Positions 50,531 to 59,284 of a stretch of 64,000 nt of DNA are shown one piece after another. The notes beneath the pieces were generated by a model, which ran no database searches, was not told the origin of the DNA, and worked only from the letters and a program-made list of their open reading frames with translations. Source of the stretch: Winogradskyella pacifica (lineage in GTDB: Bacteria; Bacteroidota; Bacteroidia; Flavobacteriales; Flavobacteriaceae); contig NZ_JABFDI010000007.1 in assembly GCF_013403915.1 (NCBI RefSeq), positions 124,001-188,000 on the forward strand, in the 5' to 3' direction. Position 1 is the first letter of the stretch. Every line of letters starts with the position of its first letter. Both the position numbers and the translations under genes were made by a program.

Positions 50531-52171
50531 ATGAAAAATTTTTTATTAGCATTTTCTGCTATACTTTTAATTTCAACTTGTCACAGTCAAGGATTACTTC
50601 AAGGTAAAGAAAAATTCACACATCAAGATACCCTAAGAGGAAGCATCACTCCAGAGCGCGAATGGTGGGATTTAACTTATTACCATTTAGATATTGAAAT
50701 AAAACCAGAGCTCAAGTTCATTTCAGGGAAAAACACTATTTATTATAAAGTAGTTTCAGAGCCTAATGAGTTTATGCAAATCGATTTGCAACAGCCCATG
50801 GAAATAACCAAGGCGATTCAAGATGGCAAAGAATTAGAGGTACAAATTGAAGGTAACGCCAATTTTATTTTAATTCCTACAAAGCAAAATATTGGAGACA
50901 TCAAATCCATTGAAATTCATTACAATGGTTATCCAAGAGAAGCCAAACGCGCTCCTTGGGATGGTGGGTTTTCATGGAAGAAAGATCAAAACGGCAAGCA
51001 TTTTATTGCCACCTCTTGCCAAGGTTTAGGTGCTAGTGTGTGGTGGCCAAACAAAGACCACATGTATGACGAAGTGGATAGTATGCTGATTAGCGTTACC
51101 AATCCAAAAGGGTTGACGAATGTGTCTAACGGTCGTCTTAGAAAACTGGTTAAAAATAATAACAACACCGTTACTTCACATTGGTTTGTGAGCAATCCAA
51201 TTAATAATTATGGAGTTAATGTGAATATTGGAGACTATGTTAATTTCTCTGAAGTCTTTAAAGGTGAAAAAGGGGATTTAGATATGAATTATTATGTTCT
51301 AAAAGAGAACTTAGAAATCGCCAGAGATCATTTTAAAGATGCTCCAAAAATGATGAAAGCCTTTGAGCATTGGTTTGGTCCTTACCCATTTTATGAAGAT
51401 AGTTTTAAATTAGTTGAAGTCCCTTATTTAGGCATGGAGCACCAAAGTTCTGTAACCTACGGAAACCAATACAAACAAGGCTATTTAGGTCGCGATTTAT
51501 CTGGCACAGGTTGGGGTTTAAAGTTTGATTTCATTATTATCCACGAAGCTGGTCACGAATGGTTTGCTAACAATATCACTAACAAAGACATCGCTGATAT
51601 GTGGATTCACGAAGGCTTCACCTCCTACTCTGAAAATTTATTTTTAGACTATTATTATGGCAAAGAAGCGTCTGCCGATTATGTGATTGGTACACGTGCT
51701 AATATTCAAAACGATAAACCTTTAATTGGCACCTACAATGTGAACAATGAAGGCTCTAGCGATATGTATTATAAAGGTGCCAATATGTTGCATACGCTTC
51801 GTCAACTCATTGAAGATGACGAAAAATGGAGACAAATGCTGAGAGGTTTAAATTCAGAATTTTATCATCAAACGGTAACAACGAAGCAGATTGAAGACTA
51901 CTTAAGTGAGCACTCAGGTATTGATTTAACTGAATTTTTTAATCAATATTTAAGAACGATTAAAATTCCGACTTTGGAATATGAAATAAAAAAGGGAGAA
52001 CTAAAATACCGTTGGACAGACATTGTTGAGGGGTTTGATATGCCTATTCAAGTTGACATTGATGGCAAATCCGAATGGTTGTTCCCAAAAGCAAAATGGC
52101 AGACTAAAAACATCAAATCGGATAGTTTTAACATTGATCGTGATTTTTACGTTAACTCAAACAAAATATAA
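50531..52171 (+). CDS. Secreted M1-family aminopeptidase
   Basis: A 546-residue protein with signal peptide (LLISTCHSQ), an N-terminal beta domain and a gluzincin catalytic domain: the exopeptidase motif appears as YLGMEHQSS and the zinc site as HEAGHEWFANNITN with the third ligand Glu 19 residues on in WIHEGFTSYSE. The large C-terminal helical domain of longer M1 enzymes is missing, so it is a short form as in other Bacteroidetes. Its neighbour is an M28 peptidase, and both together would degrade extracellular or periplasmic peptides. Confidence 0.9.
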   Translation: MKNFLLAFSAILLISTCHSQGLLQGKEKFTHQDTLRGSITPEREWWDLTYYHLDIEIKPELKFISGKNTIYYKVVSEPNEFMQIDLQQPMEITKAIQDGKELEVQIEGNANFILIPTKQNIGDIKSIEIHYNGYPREAKRAPWDGGFSWKKDQNGKHFIATSCQGLGASVWWPNKDHMYDEVDSMLISVTNPKGLTNVSNGRLRKLVKNNNNTVTSHWFVSNPINNYGVNVNIGDYVNFSEVFKGEKGDLDMNYYVLKENLEIARDHFKDAPKMMKAFEHWFGPYPFYEDSFKLVEVPYLGMEHQSSVTYGNQYKQGYLGRDLSGTGWGLKFDFIIIHEAGHEWFANNITNKDIADMWIHEGFTSYSENLFLDYYYGKEASADYVIGTRANIQNDKPLIGTYNVNNEGSSDMYYKGANMLHTLRQLIEDDEKWRQMLRGLNSEFYHQTVTTKQIEDYLSEHSGIDLTEFFNQYLRTIKIPTLEYEIKKGELKYRWTDIVEGFDMPIQVDIDGKSEWLFPKAKWQTKNIKSDSFNIDRDFYVNSNKI

Positions 52172-52173
52172 AA

Positions 52174-52206
52174 AGACCTGTTAGGTTTTAAAAACCTGAC
52201 AGGTCT
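52174..52206. repeat. Hairpin after the M1 peptidase gene
   Basis: Arms AGACCTGTTAGGTTTT and AAAACCTGACAGGTCT with one mismatched pair. It could act as a terminator although no clear T-run follows, and it looks like a dispersed intergenic repeat. A smaller hairpin TTCCCG-CTTTCT-CGGGAA follows at 52218-52235. Confidence 0.6.
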
Positions 52207-52235
52207 AAAACAAAAGATTCCCGCTTTCTCGGGAA

Positions 52236-52814
52236 ATGAACATGGATTTACAAGAATTATATTTTAAAACAGACACGGAATGGCGAGAATGGTTGCTAAA
52301 CTATCACGATTCTGTAAAAGGTGTTCATTTAATTTTCTACAAAGTCGATCATAAAAAGGACTCTATGCGTTGGGAAGAAGCCGTAAAAGTGGCCCTTTGT
52401 TTTGGCTGGATAGATTCCACAGTAAAAAGTTTAGGAGACGGAAAACGTAGACAATATTTTTGCCCACGAAAGCCCAAAAGTGTCTGGAGTGCGGTAAACA
52501 AAAATCATATAGCGCAATTACATAAAGCGCACTTAATCCACAAAAGTGGACATCAGTCTATTCAAATTGCAAAGGAAAATGGCAGTTGGACAGCATTAGA
52601 TGATGTAGAAAATGGAATTATTCCTAGTAATCTTCAACAAGCCTTTGATACTAACGAAAAGGCTTTTGAGAACTACCTCAACTTTGCACCGAGTTATAGA
52701 AAACATTATTTGTATTGGTTAAACCAAGCTAAACGCGAAGCGACAAAACAAAAAAGAATCGCAGAGATTATTAAACTCTGCGATGCTAATATTAAAAGTC
52801 GTGATATTTGGTAA
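52236..52814 (+). CDS. YdeI/OmpD-associated family protein
   Basis: A 192-residue cytoplasmic protein with the YdeI signature: ELYFKTDTEWREWLLNYHDS, HLIFYKVDHKKDSMRWEEAV, ALCFGWIDSTVKSLG and the RQYFCPRKPKSVWSAVNK segment. The function is not established; E. coli YdeI-type proteins have been linked to peptide resistance. An ATG two codons on (52242) may be the true start since the first ATG abuts a hairpin repeat. It is bracketed by repeat elements on both sides. Confidence 0.85.
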   Translation: MNMDLQELYFKTDTEWREWLLNYHDSVKGVHLIFYKVDHKKDSMRWEEAVKVALCFGWIDSTVKSLGDGKRRQYFCPRKPKSVWSAVNKNHIAQLHKAHLIHKSGHQSIQIAKENGSWTALDDVENGIIPSNLQQAFDTNEKAFENYLNFAPSYRKHYLYWLNQAKREATKQKRIAEIIKLCDANIKSRDIW

Positions 52815-52854
52815 GTTATAGCTTATACATAATTAAGCTCAAAAATAAACTATT

Positions 52855-52950
52855 ACACCCCTAGGTCTCCTCAAGGGGACAGTAGCTCTAATATTATCTA
52901 GAGCTAATATTATCTGAAGGATTGTCCCCTCGAGGGGACCTTAGGGGTGT
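52855..52950. repeat. Long imperfect inverted repeat between convergent genes
   Basis: Left arm 52855-52881 (ACACCCCTAGGTCTCC and CTCAAGGGGACA) and right arm 52923-52950 (TGTCCCCTCGAGGGGACC and TTAGGGGTGT) pair over about 27 bases. The loop holds two copies of an AGAGCTAATATTATCT-like unit. It lies between the convergent YdeI and AAA ATPase genes and could terminate both, or be a mobile miniature repeat. Confidence 0.7.
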
Positions 52951-52966
52951 TTTAAGATTTTATAAC

Positions 52967-54430
52967 CTACAACCCACTAATATAACTTCCATAAGGATCT
53001 TTAAACTGCATACCTTCGGAATAACTATATTTGCTCAATTTCTTAAATTGCGTTAATCCCCAAAGAATAAATTCCTTTTCAAAATAGACATCTTTTGGAT
53101 CAATTTCTGGTTGATAATCCGCAATTAGAGCATCCAACGGAGTGACCTCATCTAATTTTTCTTTATAAGCTTTATCGTCATATTCGTTTAACAATTCGAA
53201 ACCATCACCATTGAAAAACCATGAGATTAATTCATCATAAGGAGTTTCATCACCTTGCTTTTCTAACTTTTCAACTTTAGGGAAATATTTAGGAAATAAG
53301 GTTTTTACTGCAGCTTCCATTAAAGCGTTAGCTACAAAATCAGCACCTTCTTGTTCTCCTTCATACACTAATTCCACTTTTCCTGTAATTGCAGGAATGA
53401 CTCCTGTAAAATCTGATAAACGTACTGTTGTTGTATCGTCACCAGCAATTAAAGCACGACGTTCTGCGGTACTTAGTAAATTCTCAAAAGCCGTAATACT
53501 CATACGTGCACTGACTCCACTTTTAACATCTACATATTCGCTTTCTCTGGCTTCAAAACTAATTTGTTCTAATAAATCTTTAGCTAATTCAGGGACATAA
53601 ACAGATTCCGATTGTCTAGAATCTAGTTTCGCTTCTTGTGCAGTAATGGTTCTTGCCGTTTCTACAGATTCTGGATAATGCGTTAAAATCTGAGAACCAA
53701 TTCTATCTTTTAAAGGAGTCACAATGCTTCCTCTATTGGTATAATCTTCAGGATTTGCCGTAAATACAAACTGCATGTCTAAAGGTAAACGTAATTTGAA
53801 TCCTCTAATTTGAATATCTCCTTCTTGTAAAATATTAAATAAAGCGACTTGAATTCGTGCTTGTAAATCTGGCAATTCGTTTATAACAAAAATGCAACGG
53901 TTCGCTCTAGGAATCATACCGTAGTGAATCACACGATCATCTGCATAACTCAATTTTAAATTCGCTGCTTTTATCGGATCGACATCACCAATAATATCGG
54001 CAACGGTTACATCTGGTGTGGCTAATTTTTCAGCAAAACGATCATTTCTATGTAACCAAGTTATTGGAGTATCATCTCCTTTTTCAGCAATCAATTCTAC
54101 CGCAAATCTTGAAATTGGAGCTAAGGGATCGTCATTAATTTCAGAACCTGCTACGACTGGAATGTTTTCATCCAACAAATTCACCATCATCCTTGCTAAA
54201 CGTGTTTTTGCCTGTCCTCTTAATCCTAATAAATTAATATTATGTCTAGATAGAATCGCACGTTCTAATTCTGGAATTACCGTATTTTCATAACCGTGAA
54301 TGCCTTCAAACGTATTGACTTTATTCTTTATATTTTCAATAAGATTATCCCTCAATTCATCTTTAATAGACTTTGATTGATGTCCTGCTTTTTTTAATTC
54401 TCCGAGTGTACTTATGTTTTCTGTTTTCAT
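52967..54430 (-). CDS. AAA+ ATPase related to magnesium chelatase subunit I/MoxR
   Basis: A 487-residue AAA+ protein. The P-loop is GLRGQAKTRLARMM, where Ala replaces the usual Gly before Lys; further marks are FVINELPDLQARIQVALFNILQEG (Walker B and the helix insert) and FVFTANPEDYTNRGSIVTPLKDRIG. The C-terminal 150 residues have no named domain. It is followed at 54514 by a vWA protein, the classic ChlI/ChlD or MoxR/vWA pairing. No porphyrin pathway gene is near, so the pair probably acts as a metal-dependent chaperone in protein or complex maturation; the target is unknown. Confidence 0.85.
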   Translation of the reverse strand: MKTENISTLGELKKAGHQSKSIKDELRDNLIENIKNKVNTFEGIHGYENTVIPELERAILSRHNINLLGLRGQAKTRLARMMVNLLDENIPVVAGSEINDDPLAPISRFAVELIAEKGDDTPITWLHRNDRFAEKLATPDVTVADIIGDVDPIKAANLKLSYADDRVIHYGMIPRANRCIFVINELPDLQARIQVALFNILQEGDIQIRGFKLRLPLDMQFVFTANPEDYTNRGSIVTPLKDRIGSQILTHYPESVETARTITAQEAKLDSRQSESVYVPELAKDLLEQISFEARESEYVDVKSGVSARMSITAFENLLSTAERRALIAGDDTTTVRLSDFTGVIPAITGKVELVYEGEQEGADFVANALMEAAVKTLFPKYFPKVEKLEKQGDETPYDELISWFFNGDGFELLNEYDDKAYKEKLDEVTPLDALIADYQPEIDPKDVYFEKEFILWGLTQFKKLSKYSYSEGMQFKDPYGSYISGL

Positions 54431-54510
54431 TTTATAGCTTTTGGCTATTAGCCTTTAGCTATTAGCGAGCTCGTTTGAGCTAAAGGCTAATACCTAAGAG
54501 CTAAAAGCTG
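54428..54510. repeat. Intergenic hairpin repeat (GCTAATAGCC family), copy 2
   Basis: Left arm AGCTTTTGGCTATTAGCC and TTTAGCTATTAGC is mirrored by AGCTAAAGGCTAATACC and GAGCTAAAAGCT. It shares its units with the repeat at 38284-38369. It fills the spacer between the AAA ATPase and the vWA gene. Confidence 0.6.
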
Positions 54511-54513
54511 TAT

Positions 54514-55644
54514 TTATCCTTTAATTCTCTTCTTCCTATTGTTTTCGTAATCTTCAAAAATCATTTCACCTAAACCTTTCAATCCGGTGTAGAATGCTTT
54601 TCCTCTATTGGCTTGCGTAAATTCTCTAATAAATTGCATCAAATATGGATCCTCAGCAATCATAAAAGTTGTAATCGGAATATGTAAACGCCTTGCTTGT
54701 TGTGCCATCGCATAACATTTGTTAGTGATAAACGGATCTAAGCCGTTACTGTTTTTATAATACTGGCCGTCTGGCATACGCAAACAACTGGGTTTACCAT
54801 CGGTTATCATAAAAATCTGCTTGTTGGTATTACGTTTTCTACGCAACATATCCATCGCTAATTGCAAACCTGCAACAGTATTGGTGTGATATGGACCGAC
54901 TTTTAAATAGGGTAATTCTTTGATTTTAATTGGCCAAGCATCATTTCCAAATACTAATATTTCTAAAGTGTCTTTTGGATAACGCGTGGTAATTAATTCC
55001 GCCAAAGCCATGGCTACTTTCTTCGCTGGAGTAATACGGTCTTCACCATAAAGAATCATACTGTGACTAATATCTATCATCAAAACAGTACTCATTTGGC
55101 TTTTATGAAGGGTTTCTTCAACTACCAAATCGTCTTCCGTTAGACTAAAATCGCCAACACCATTATTGATTTGAGCGTTTTTTAAACTCTCTGTCATAGA
55201 GACTTTATCTAAACCATCTCCAAATTGATAGGCTCTTAAATCCCCCGTATGTTCATCTCCTAGACCAACACCTTTGCTTTTGTGATTACCCGAACCACTG
55301 CGTTTAATCTTTCCAAAAATCTGATCTAAGGCTTGCTGGCGGATAGCGCGTTCTGTTTTCGCAGTAATCGTCATACCTCCCTCACCTGTTCCGTTAGGAT
55401 CTAGTTCTTCTCGTATGTAACCTTTATTCTTTAGGTCTTCAATAAAATCATCAATGGTATACTCTGGGGTCGTTAACTCATACTCTTTATCAAGACTACG
55501 TAACCATTCAATAGCTTCATCAAAATCTCCTGAGGTATGTGTAATAAGCTCCTTAAAAATTTCGAAGAGTTTTTCGAAAGGAGACTGATGCGGAGCTTCG
55601 TAGGTTTTAAAGACGAAACCCGATTTATTTGTTTTTTCTTTCAT
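54514..55644 (-). CDS. von Willebrand factor A domain protein, partner of the AAA+ ATPase
   Basis: A 376-residue protein with a charged N-terminal half (GMTITAKTERAIRQQALDQI) and a vWA domain from about 185 with the metal-ion adhesion site DISHS, a Thr/Asp in FMITDGKPSC and TNTVAGLQLAMDMLRR. This is the arrangement of BchD/CoxE-like partners of MoxR ATPases. The start at 55644 (MKEKTNKSGF) is preferred; an ATG at 55677 adds eleven residues rich in Asn. It lies upstream of the ATPase gene on the same strand with a repeat element between, so the two are probably co-transcribed. Confidence 0.85.
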   Translation of the reverse strand: MKEKTNKSGFVFKTYEAPHQSPFEKLFEIFKELITHTSGDFDEAIEWLRSLDKEYELTTPEYTIDDFIEDLKNKGYIREELDPNGTGEGGMTITAKTERAIRQQALDQIFGKIKRSGSGNHKSKGVGLGDEHTGDLRAYQFGDGLDKVSMTESLKNAQINNGVGDFSLTEDDLVVEETLHKSQMSTVLMIDISHSMILYGEDRITPAKKVAMALAELITTRYPKDTLEILVFGNDAWPIKIKELPYLKVGPYHTNTVAGLQLAMDMLRRKRNTNKQIFMITDGKPSCLRMPDGQYYKNSNGLDPFITNKCYAMAQQARRLHIPITTFMIAEDPYLMQFIREFTQANRGKAFYTGLKGLGEMIFEDYENNRKKRIKG

Positions 55645-55677
55645 GTGTTTCTCTTTATTATTGTTTAACTGACACAT

Positions 55678-56046
55678 ACAGTTCGCTACTATTCTCAGCC
55701 TTTCTGTGATGAAATTTTGATAATGCGCGTTTCATAGCTATGTAAAAATAATGCTTTTCCAATACCTCTACGAAGCATTAACTCCACTTTTAGAAAATGG
55801 ATTCCACTTTTTGCTTTTTAACTACTCAAAAACAACTAAGGTTTAATTAGAGGAATAGAGAGACTATTCAAACACGGCATAGCTTAACTAGACACATTTA
55901 ATGAGTTGAAATATTCAAAATTATTCCAAATAAAAGCAGCATAGAACACATCAACTTATGTAGATGTGTTAAAACAGAAGGATTGAGAAGATTAAATATT
56001 TCAAAATTAACAATACGCTTAGAAACGTATCATAGCATTAATAACA
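55678..56046. other. Intergenic region without a recognised gene
   Basis: About 370 AT-rich bases between the vWA gene and the FNR-type regulator gene, both on the minus strand. I see a hairpin AACACATC/GATGTGTT (55946-55953 and 55964-55971) without a T-run and a weak AATGCTT/AAGCATT pair near 55750-55780. The promoter of the vWA operon must lie here but no TAnnTTTG element stood out. No tRNA or small protein gene was found. Confidence 0.5.
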
Positions 56047-56724
56047 TTATTCAATACGTTTTAAACCTTCTAAATCTAAAATTTTGATCTGTTTACCAGT
56101 CGTAGAAATGTAACCTTCTTTTTTAAATTGAGATAAAATTCTAATGGCGGATTCCGTTGCAGTTCCTACAAGATTAGCGTAATCTTCTCTAGATAACGTT
56201 ACACCTAAATACCCCTTTTCATCGTTATCGAAAGTGGTGTTTAAATAGACTAATACATCAGCTAAACGTTGTTTTACCGATTTCTGAGCCATATCTACAA
56301 TGACATTATCTGCAATTCTAAGTTCCTTCGCCATATCTTGAAGCATATCTAAAGAAAAATTTGCATTTTTTGATAAATCATTTAGAATCTCACTTTTAGG
56401 AATAAAACAAATTTCCATCTCATTTACAGCAATAGCGGTAAGGTTAGATTTTTCGTCTGTAACTAACGAACGTTGGCCTAATAAATCGCCTCTCACGACA
56501 AGTTTCACAATTTGGTCTTTACCGTTAGCGCTCAACTTAATTAGCTTACACACTCCTTCCTTAATACAGTAAACACCGTTTATACTTTCACCTTCTCTAA
56601 ATAAAGTTTCACCTTTTTTTATAAATTTAGAAGTCTTACAACCAGAGATACGAATTAAATCATCTTTCTCTAAAGATTTCAAAGCATTAAATTGTTTTAC
56701 GATACATTGTTCGCATTTTATCAT
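56047..56724 (-). CDS. Crp/Fnr-family transcriptional regulator
   Basis: A 225-residue regulator. The N-terminus MIKCEQCIVKQF carries a CxxC pair; then a cyclic-nucleotide-binding-like domain (KKGETLFREGESINGVYCIKEG, GDLLGQRSLV) and a C-terminal HTH (LSREDYANLVGTATESAIRI, LSQFKKEGYISTTGKQIKIL). The number of Cys residues is too small for a firm FNR iron-sulfur cluster call. I set the start at 56724 because a perfect -7 element (plus 56743-56750) and an FNR box (56759-56772) lie within the longer frame that reaches 56772. It is divergent from ccoI and near the cbb3 genes, so it probably controls microaerobic respiration. Confidence 0.88.
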   Translation of the reverse strand: MIKCEQCIVKQFNALKSLEKDDLIRISGCKTSKFIKKGETLFREGESINGVYCIKEGVCKLIKLSANGKDQIVKLVVRGDLLGQRSLVTDEKSNLTAIAVNEMEICFIPKSEILNDLSKNANFSLDMLQDMAKELRIADNVIVDMAQKSVKQRLADVLVYLNTTFDNDEKGYLGVTLSREDYANLVGTATESAIRILSQFKKEGYISTTGKQIKILDLEGLKRIE

Positions 56725-56742
56725 CCCTATAACTATTAAAGT

Positions 56743-56750
56743 CAAAGTTA
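56743..56750 (-). promoter_or_regulatory. -7 promoter element TAACTTTG of the fnr-like gene
   Basis: On the minus strand TAACTTTG, 18 bases before the start codon at 56724. The FNR box at 56759-56772 lies just upstream of it, in the -33 to -7 spacer, so binding there should repress. Confidence 0.55.
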
Positions 56751-56758
56751 ATGAAAAC

Positions 56759-56772
56759 ATGATAAATATCAT
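56759..56772. promoter_or_regulatory. FNR/CRP-type box 1 between fnr-like gene and ccoI
   Basis: Inverted repeat ATGAT-AAAT-ATCAT, matching the TGAT-N4-ATCA core. Its centre is 36.5 bases before the last G of the ccoI -7-like element GACTTTTG (56795-56802), about -41 from the transcript start, an activating position. For the divergent regulator gene it overlaps the core promoter. Confidence 0.7.
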
Positions 56773-56829
56773 AGTTTATACTCACTTGTTTAACGACTTT
56801 TGTATCAGGTATAATTGAGCAAATTAAAA

Positions 56830-59205
56830 ATGGAAAACGCAACATGTTTTCACTGTGGTGATAGCTGTGGTAATCATGTTATTTCTTTTCAAGAAAAGTC
56901 TTTTTGTTGTAACGGTTGTAAAACTGTTTTCGAGATTTTTAATGAGAACGATTTAACCTGTTATTACGATTTACAAAATTCCCCTGGAGCTACTCCAAAG
57001 GAAATAGAAGGTAAATATGATTTTCTTTCTCAGGAAAACATTATTGAAAAACTCACGGAGTTTAGAGATGGTGCTTTAGAGATTGCCACGCTTTACATTC
57101 CGCATATTCACTGTAGTTCTTGTATTTGGATTCTAGAAAATCTAAACAAGCTTAATCCTGGTATTTCAGATTCTCAAGTTAATTTTGGTAAGAAAACCGT
57201 CAGAGTCACCTATAATTCTGAAACTACCAATTTAAAATCTGTGGTATTATTATTAAGCTCTATTGGCTATGAACCTTATATCAGTTTAGAAGATTTTAAC
57301 TCTGGAAAAAAGGATATTAACCGAAGTTTAATCTATAAACTTGGAGTGGCAGCTTTTGGTTTTGGTAATATTATGTTTTTGTCTTTTCCAGAGTATTTTG
57401 AAGTCAATGAGTTTTGGTTAGAGCAATACAAACCGCTCTTTAGATGGCTTATGTTTGCCATGTCTTTACCCATTGTTTTTTATTCTGCTCAAGATTATTT
57501 CATTTCGGCATATAAAGGGTTAAAGGCTAGGATTTTAAATATTGATGTTCCAATCGCACTTGGAGTTTCTGTGCTTTTTATTAGGAGTACTATTGAAATT
57601 ATGTTCGATTTAGGCTCTGGCTTTTTTGATAGTTTGGCTGGTTTAATATTCTTTCTATTAAGCGGAAAATTCTTCCAGCAAAAAACATACAATTTCCTAT
57701 CTTTTGAGCGCGACTATAAATCATACTTTCCGATTGCCATCACTAAAATTGATAAATCAGGTAACGAGAATTCTATTCAGGTTTACGATATTGAAAAAGG
57801 TGACCGTATTTTAATTCGGAATGAAGAGTTAATTCCTGTTGATGGTATTCTTATTAACGGAAAAGCAAAAATAGATTACAGTTTTGTTACTGGTGAATCA
57901 CAAACCGTTTCCAAAAAATCTGGTGATAAATTATTTGCAGGTGGTAAACAAACCAATGGAGTTATTGAAATGGAAGCGCTAAAGTCTGTTGAGCAGAGTT
58001 ATCTCACACAATTATGGAGTAACGATGTTTTTAATAAAAACAAAGAAGATGGTTTTACAAATATTACCAACACCATCAGTAAACATTTTACAATAGCGAT
58101 ATTAACTGTTGCTTTTATTGCCACTACATTTTGGCTGTTTGTAGATCCTAGTAAAGCTATGAATGTCTTTACAGCGGTATTAATAATTGCCTGTCCTTGT
58201 GCCATTGCACTTTCGGCACCTTTTACTTTTGGGAATCTATTAAGGATCTTTGGTAAACAAAAATTCTATGTAAAAAATGCCACTGTAATTGAACAATTGG
58301 CCCAAATAAACACGGTGATTTTTGATAAAACAGGAACCATTACGTCTAATAAAGATAGTAATGCAGAATATGATGGTGATTTGCTTTCAGATTCTGAAAA
58401 TGTAGTTCTTAAAAATTCACTCAGAGGATCCAACCATCCCTTAAGTAGAACATTATACACTATTTTAGAAGAACATAATATCATTACACTTGATACTTTT
58501 GAAGAACACATTGGTAAGGGAATTGAAGCAAAGCACAATGCTGTAAACATGAAAATTGGTTCTGCTAGTTTTGTCGGAAATCCTAATCAAAGTACGATTT
58601 TAAATACTACTGTTCACGTGAGTAGCAATAATGTTTACAAGGGGAAATTCACCTTTTACAACAGCTATCGAAAAGGGGTTTCAAAATTATTTAATCAGCT
58701 AAAGCGCCATTTTGATTTGGTTATTCTCTCTGGGGATAATGAAGGTGAGCTCGAAAATTTAAAAAAATTATTACCGGCTAAAACCAAATTAATTTTCAAT
58801 CAAAAACCAGAAGATAAATTAGAATTCATTAAATATCATCAGTCAGAAGGAGCCAAAGTCTTAATGATTGGTGATGGTCTAAATGATGCTGGTGCATTGG
58901 CACAAAGTAATGTCGGTATAGCTATCTCTGAAGATGTAAACGTCTTCTCACCTGCTTGTGATGCGATATTAGATGCTTCAAAATTTAAGCAATTGTATAA
59001 CTATATTTCAGCATCTAAATCAGCCATAAAAATTATTAAGTGGAGCTTTGTATTATCATTTTTTTACAATGTTATTGGATTATACTTTGCTACAACCGGA
59101 CAATTAGAACCTGTAGTTGCAGCAATATTAATGCCTCTAAGCTCTATTAGTATTGTTATATTTACAACAATTGCTACAAATCTTTTAGGAAAGCGGCTAG
59201 AATGA
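56830..59205 (+). CDS. ccoI: Heavy-metal P-type ATPase, CcoI/FixI-like copper exporter for cbb3 oxidase assembly
   Basis: A 791-residue P1B-type ATPase. The N-terminal Cys-rich metal domain (CFHCGDSCGNHVISF, FCCNGCKTVFEIF) is the one found in oxidase-assembly pumps, followed by an HMA domain (HIHCSSCIW), eight membrane helices with the CPC motif in IIACPCAIAL, phosphorylation site DKTGT and hinge GDGLNDAGALAQSN. It loads copper into cbb3 oxidase from the inner membrane. ATG 56830 is preferred over TTG 56815. It stands before ccoS and shares an FNR-type box with its promoter. Confidence 0.9.
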   Translation: MENATCFHCGDSCGNHVISFQEKSFCCNGCKTVFEIFNENDLTCYYDLQNSPGATPKEIEGKYDFLSQENIIEKLTEFRDGALEIATLYIPHIHCSSCIWILENLNKLNPGISDSQVNFGKKTVRVTYNSETTNLKSVVLLLSSIGYEPYISLEDFNSGKKDINRSLIYKLGVAAFGFGNIMFLSFPEYFEVNEFWLEQYKPLFRWLMFAMSLPIVFYSAQDYFISAYKGLKARILNIDVPIALGVSVLFIRSTIEIMFDLGSGFFDSLAGLIFFLLSGKFFQQKTYNFLSFERDYKSYFPIAITKIDKSGNENSIQVYDIEKGDRILIRNEELIPVDGILINGKAKIDYSFVTGESQTVSKKSGDKLFAGGKQTNGVIEMEALKSVEQSYLTQLWSNDVFNKNKEDGFTNITNTISKHFTIAILTVAFIATTFWLFVDPSKAMNVFTAVLIIACPCAIALSAPFTFGNLLRIFGKQKFYVKNATVIEQLAQINTVIFDKTGTITSNKDSNAEYDGDLLSDSENVVLKNSLRGSNHPLSRTLYTILEEHNIITLDTFEEHIGKGIEAKHNAVNMKIGSASFVGNPNQSTILNTTVHVSSNNVYKGKFTFYNSYRKGVSKLFNQLKRHFDLVILSGDNEGELENLKKLLPAKTKLIFNQKPEDKLEFIKYHQSEGAKVLMIGDGLNDAGALAQSNVGIAISEDVNVFSPACDAILDASKFKQLYNYISASKSAIKIIKWSFVLSFFYNVIGLYFATTGQLEPVVAAILMPLSSISIVIFTTIATNLLGKRLE

Positions 59206-59221
59206 TTAAAAATAAGGAAAC

Positions 59222-59235
59222 ATGATTTTTATCAT
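59222..59235. promoter_or_regulatory. FNR/CRP-type box 2 before ccoS
   Basis: Inverted repeat ATGAT-TTTT-ATCAT. Its centre is 36.5 bases before the last G of the -7 element TACTTTTG (59258-59265), exactly as at box 1. Confidence 0.7.
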
Positions 59236-59257
59236 ATTTTCAAACCGGCTTCAATAT

Positions 59258-59265
59258 TACTTTTG
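59258..59265 (+). promoter_or_regulatory. -7 promoter element TACTTTTG of the cco operon
   Basis: A perfect TAnnTTTG element 19 bases before ccoS. No -33 element is visible; FNR box 2 is placed near -41 and would substitute for it, as usual for class II activation. Confidence 0.6.
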
Positions 59266-59284
59266 AGCCATAACTTCAGTAGGT

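Noticed and set aside
55946..55971. Hairpin AACACATC/GATGTGTT as terminator of the FNR-like gene
   Set aside because: It lies 75 bases beyond the stop codon and has no T-run on the minus strand, so it is only mentioned as a structure.
56725..56772. N-terminal extension of the Crp/Fnr regulator up to ATG 56772
   Set aside because: This stretch contains the -7 promoter element and the FNR box; the residues are hydrophobic and not conserved in the family, so ATG 56724 was used.
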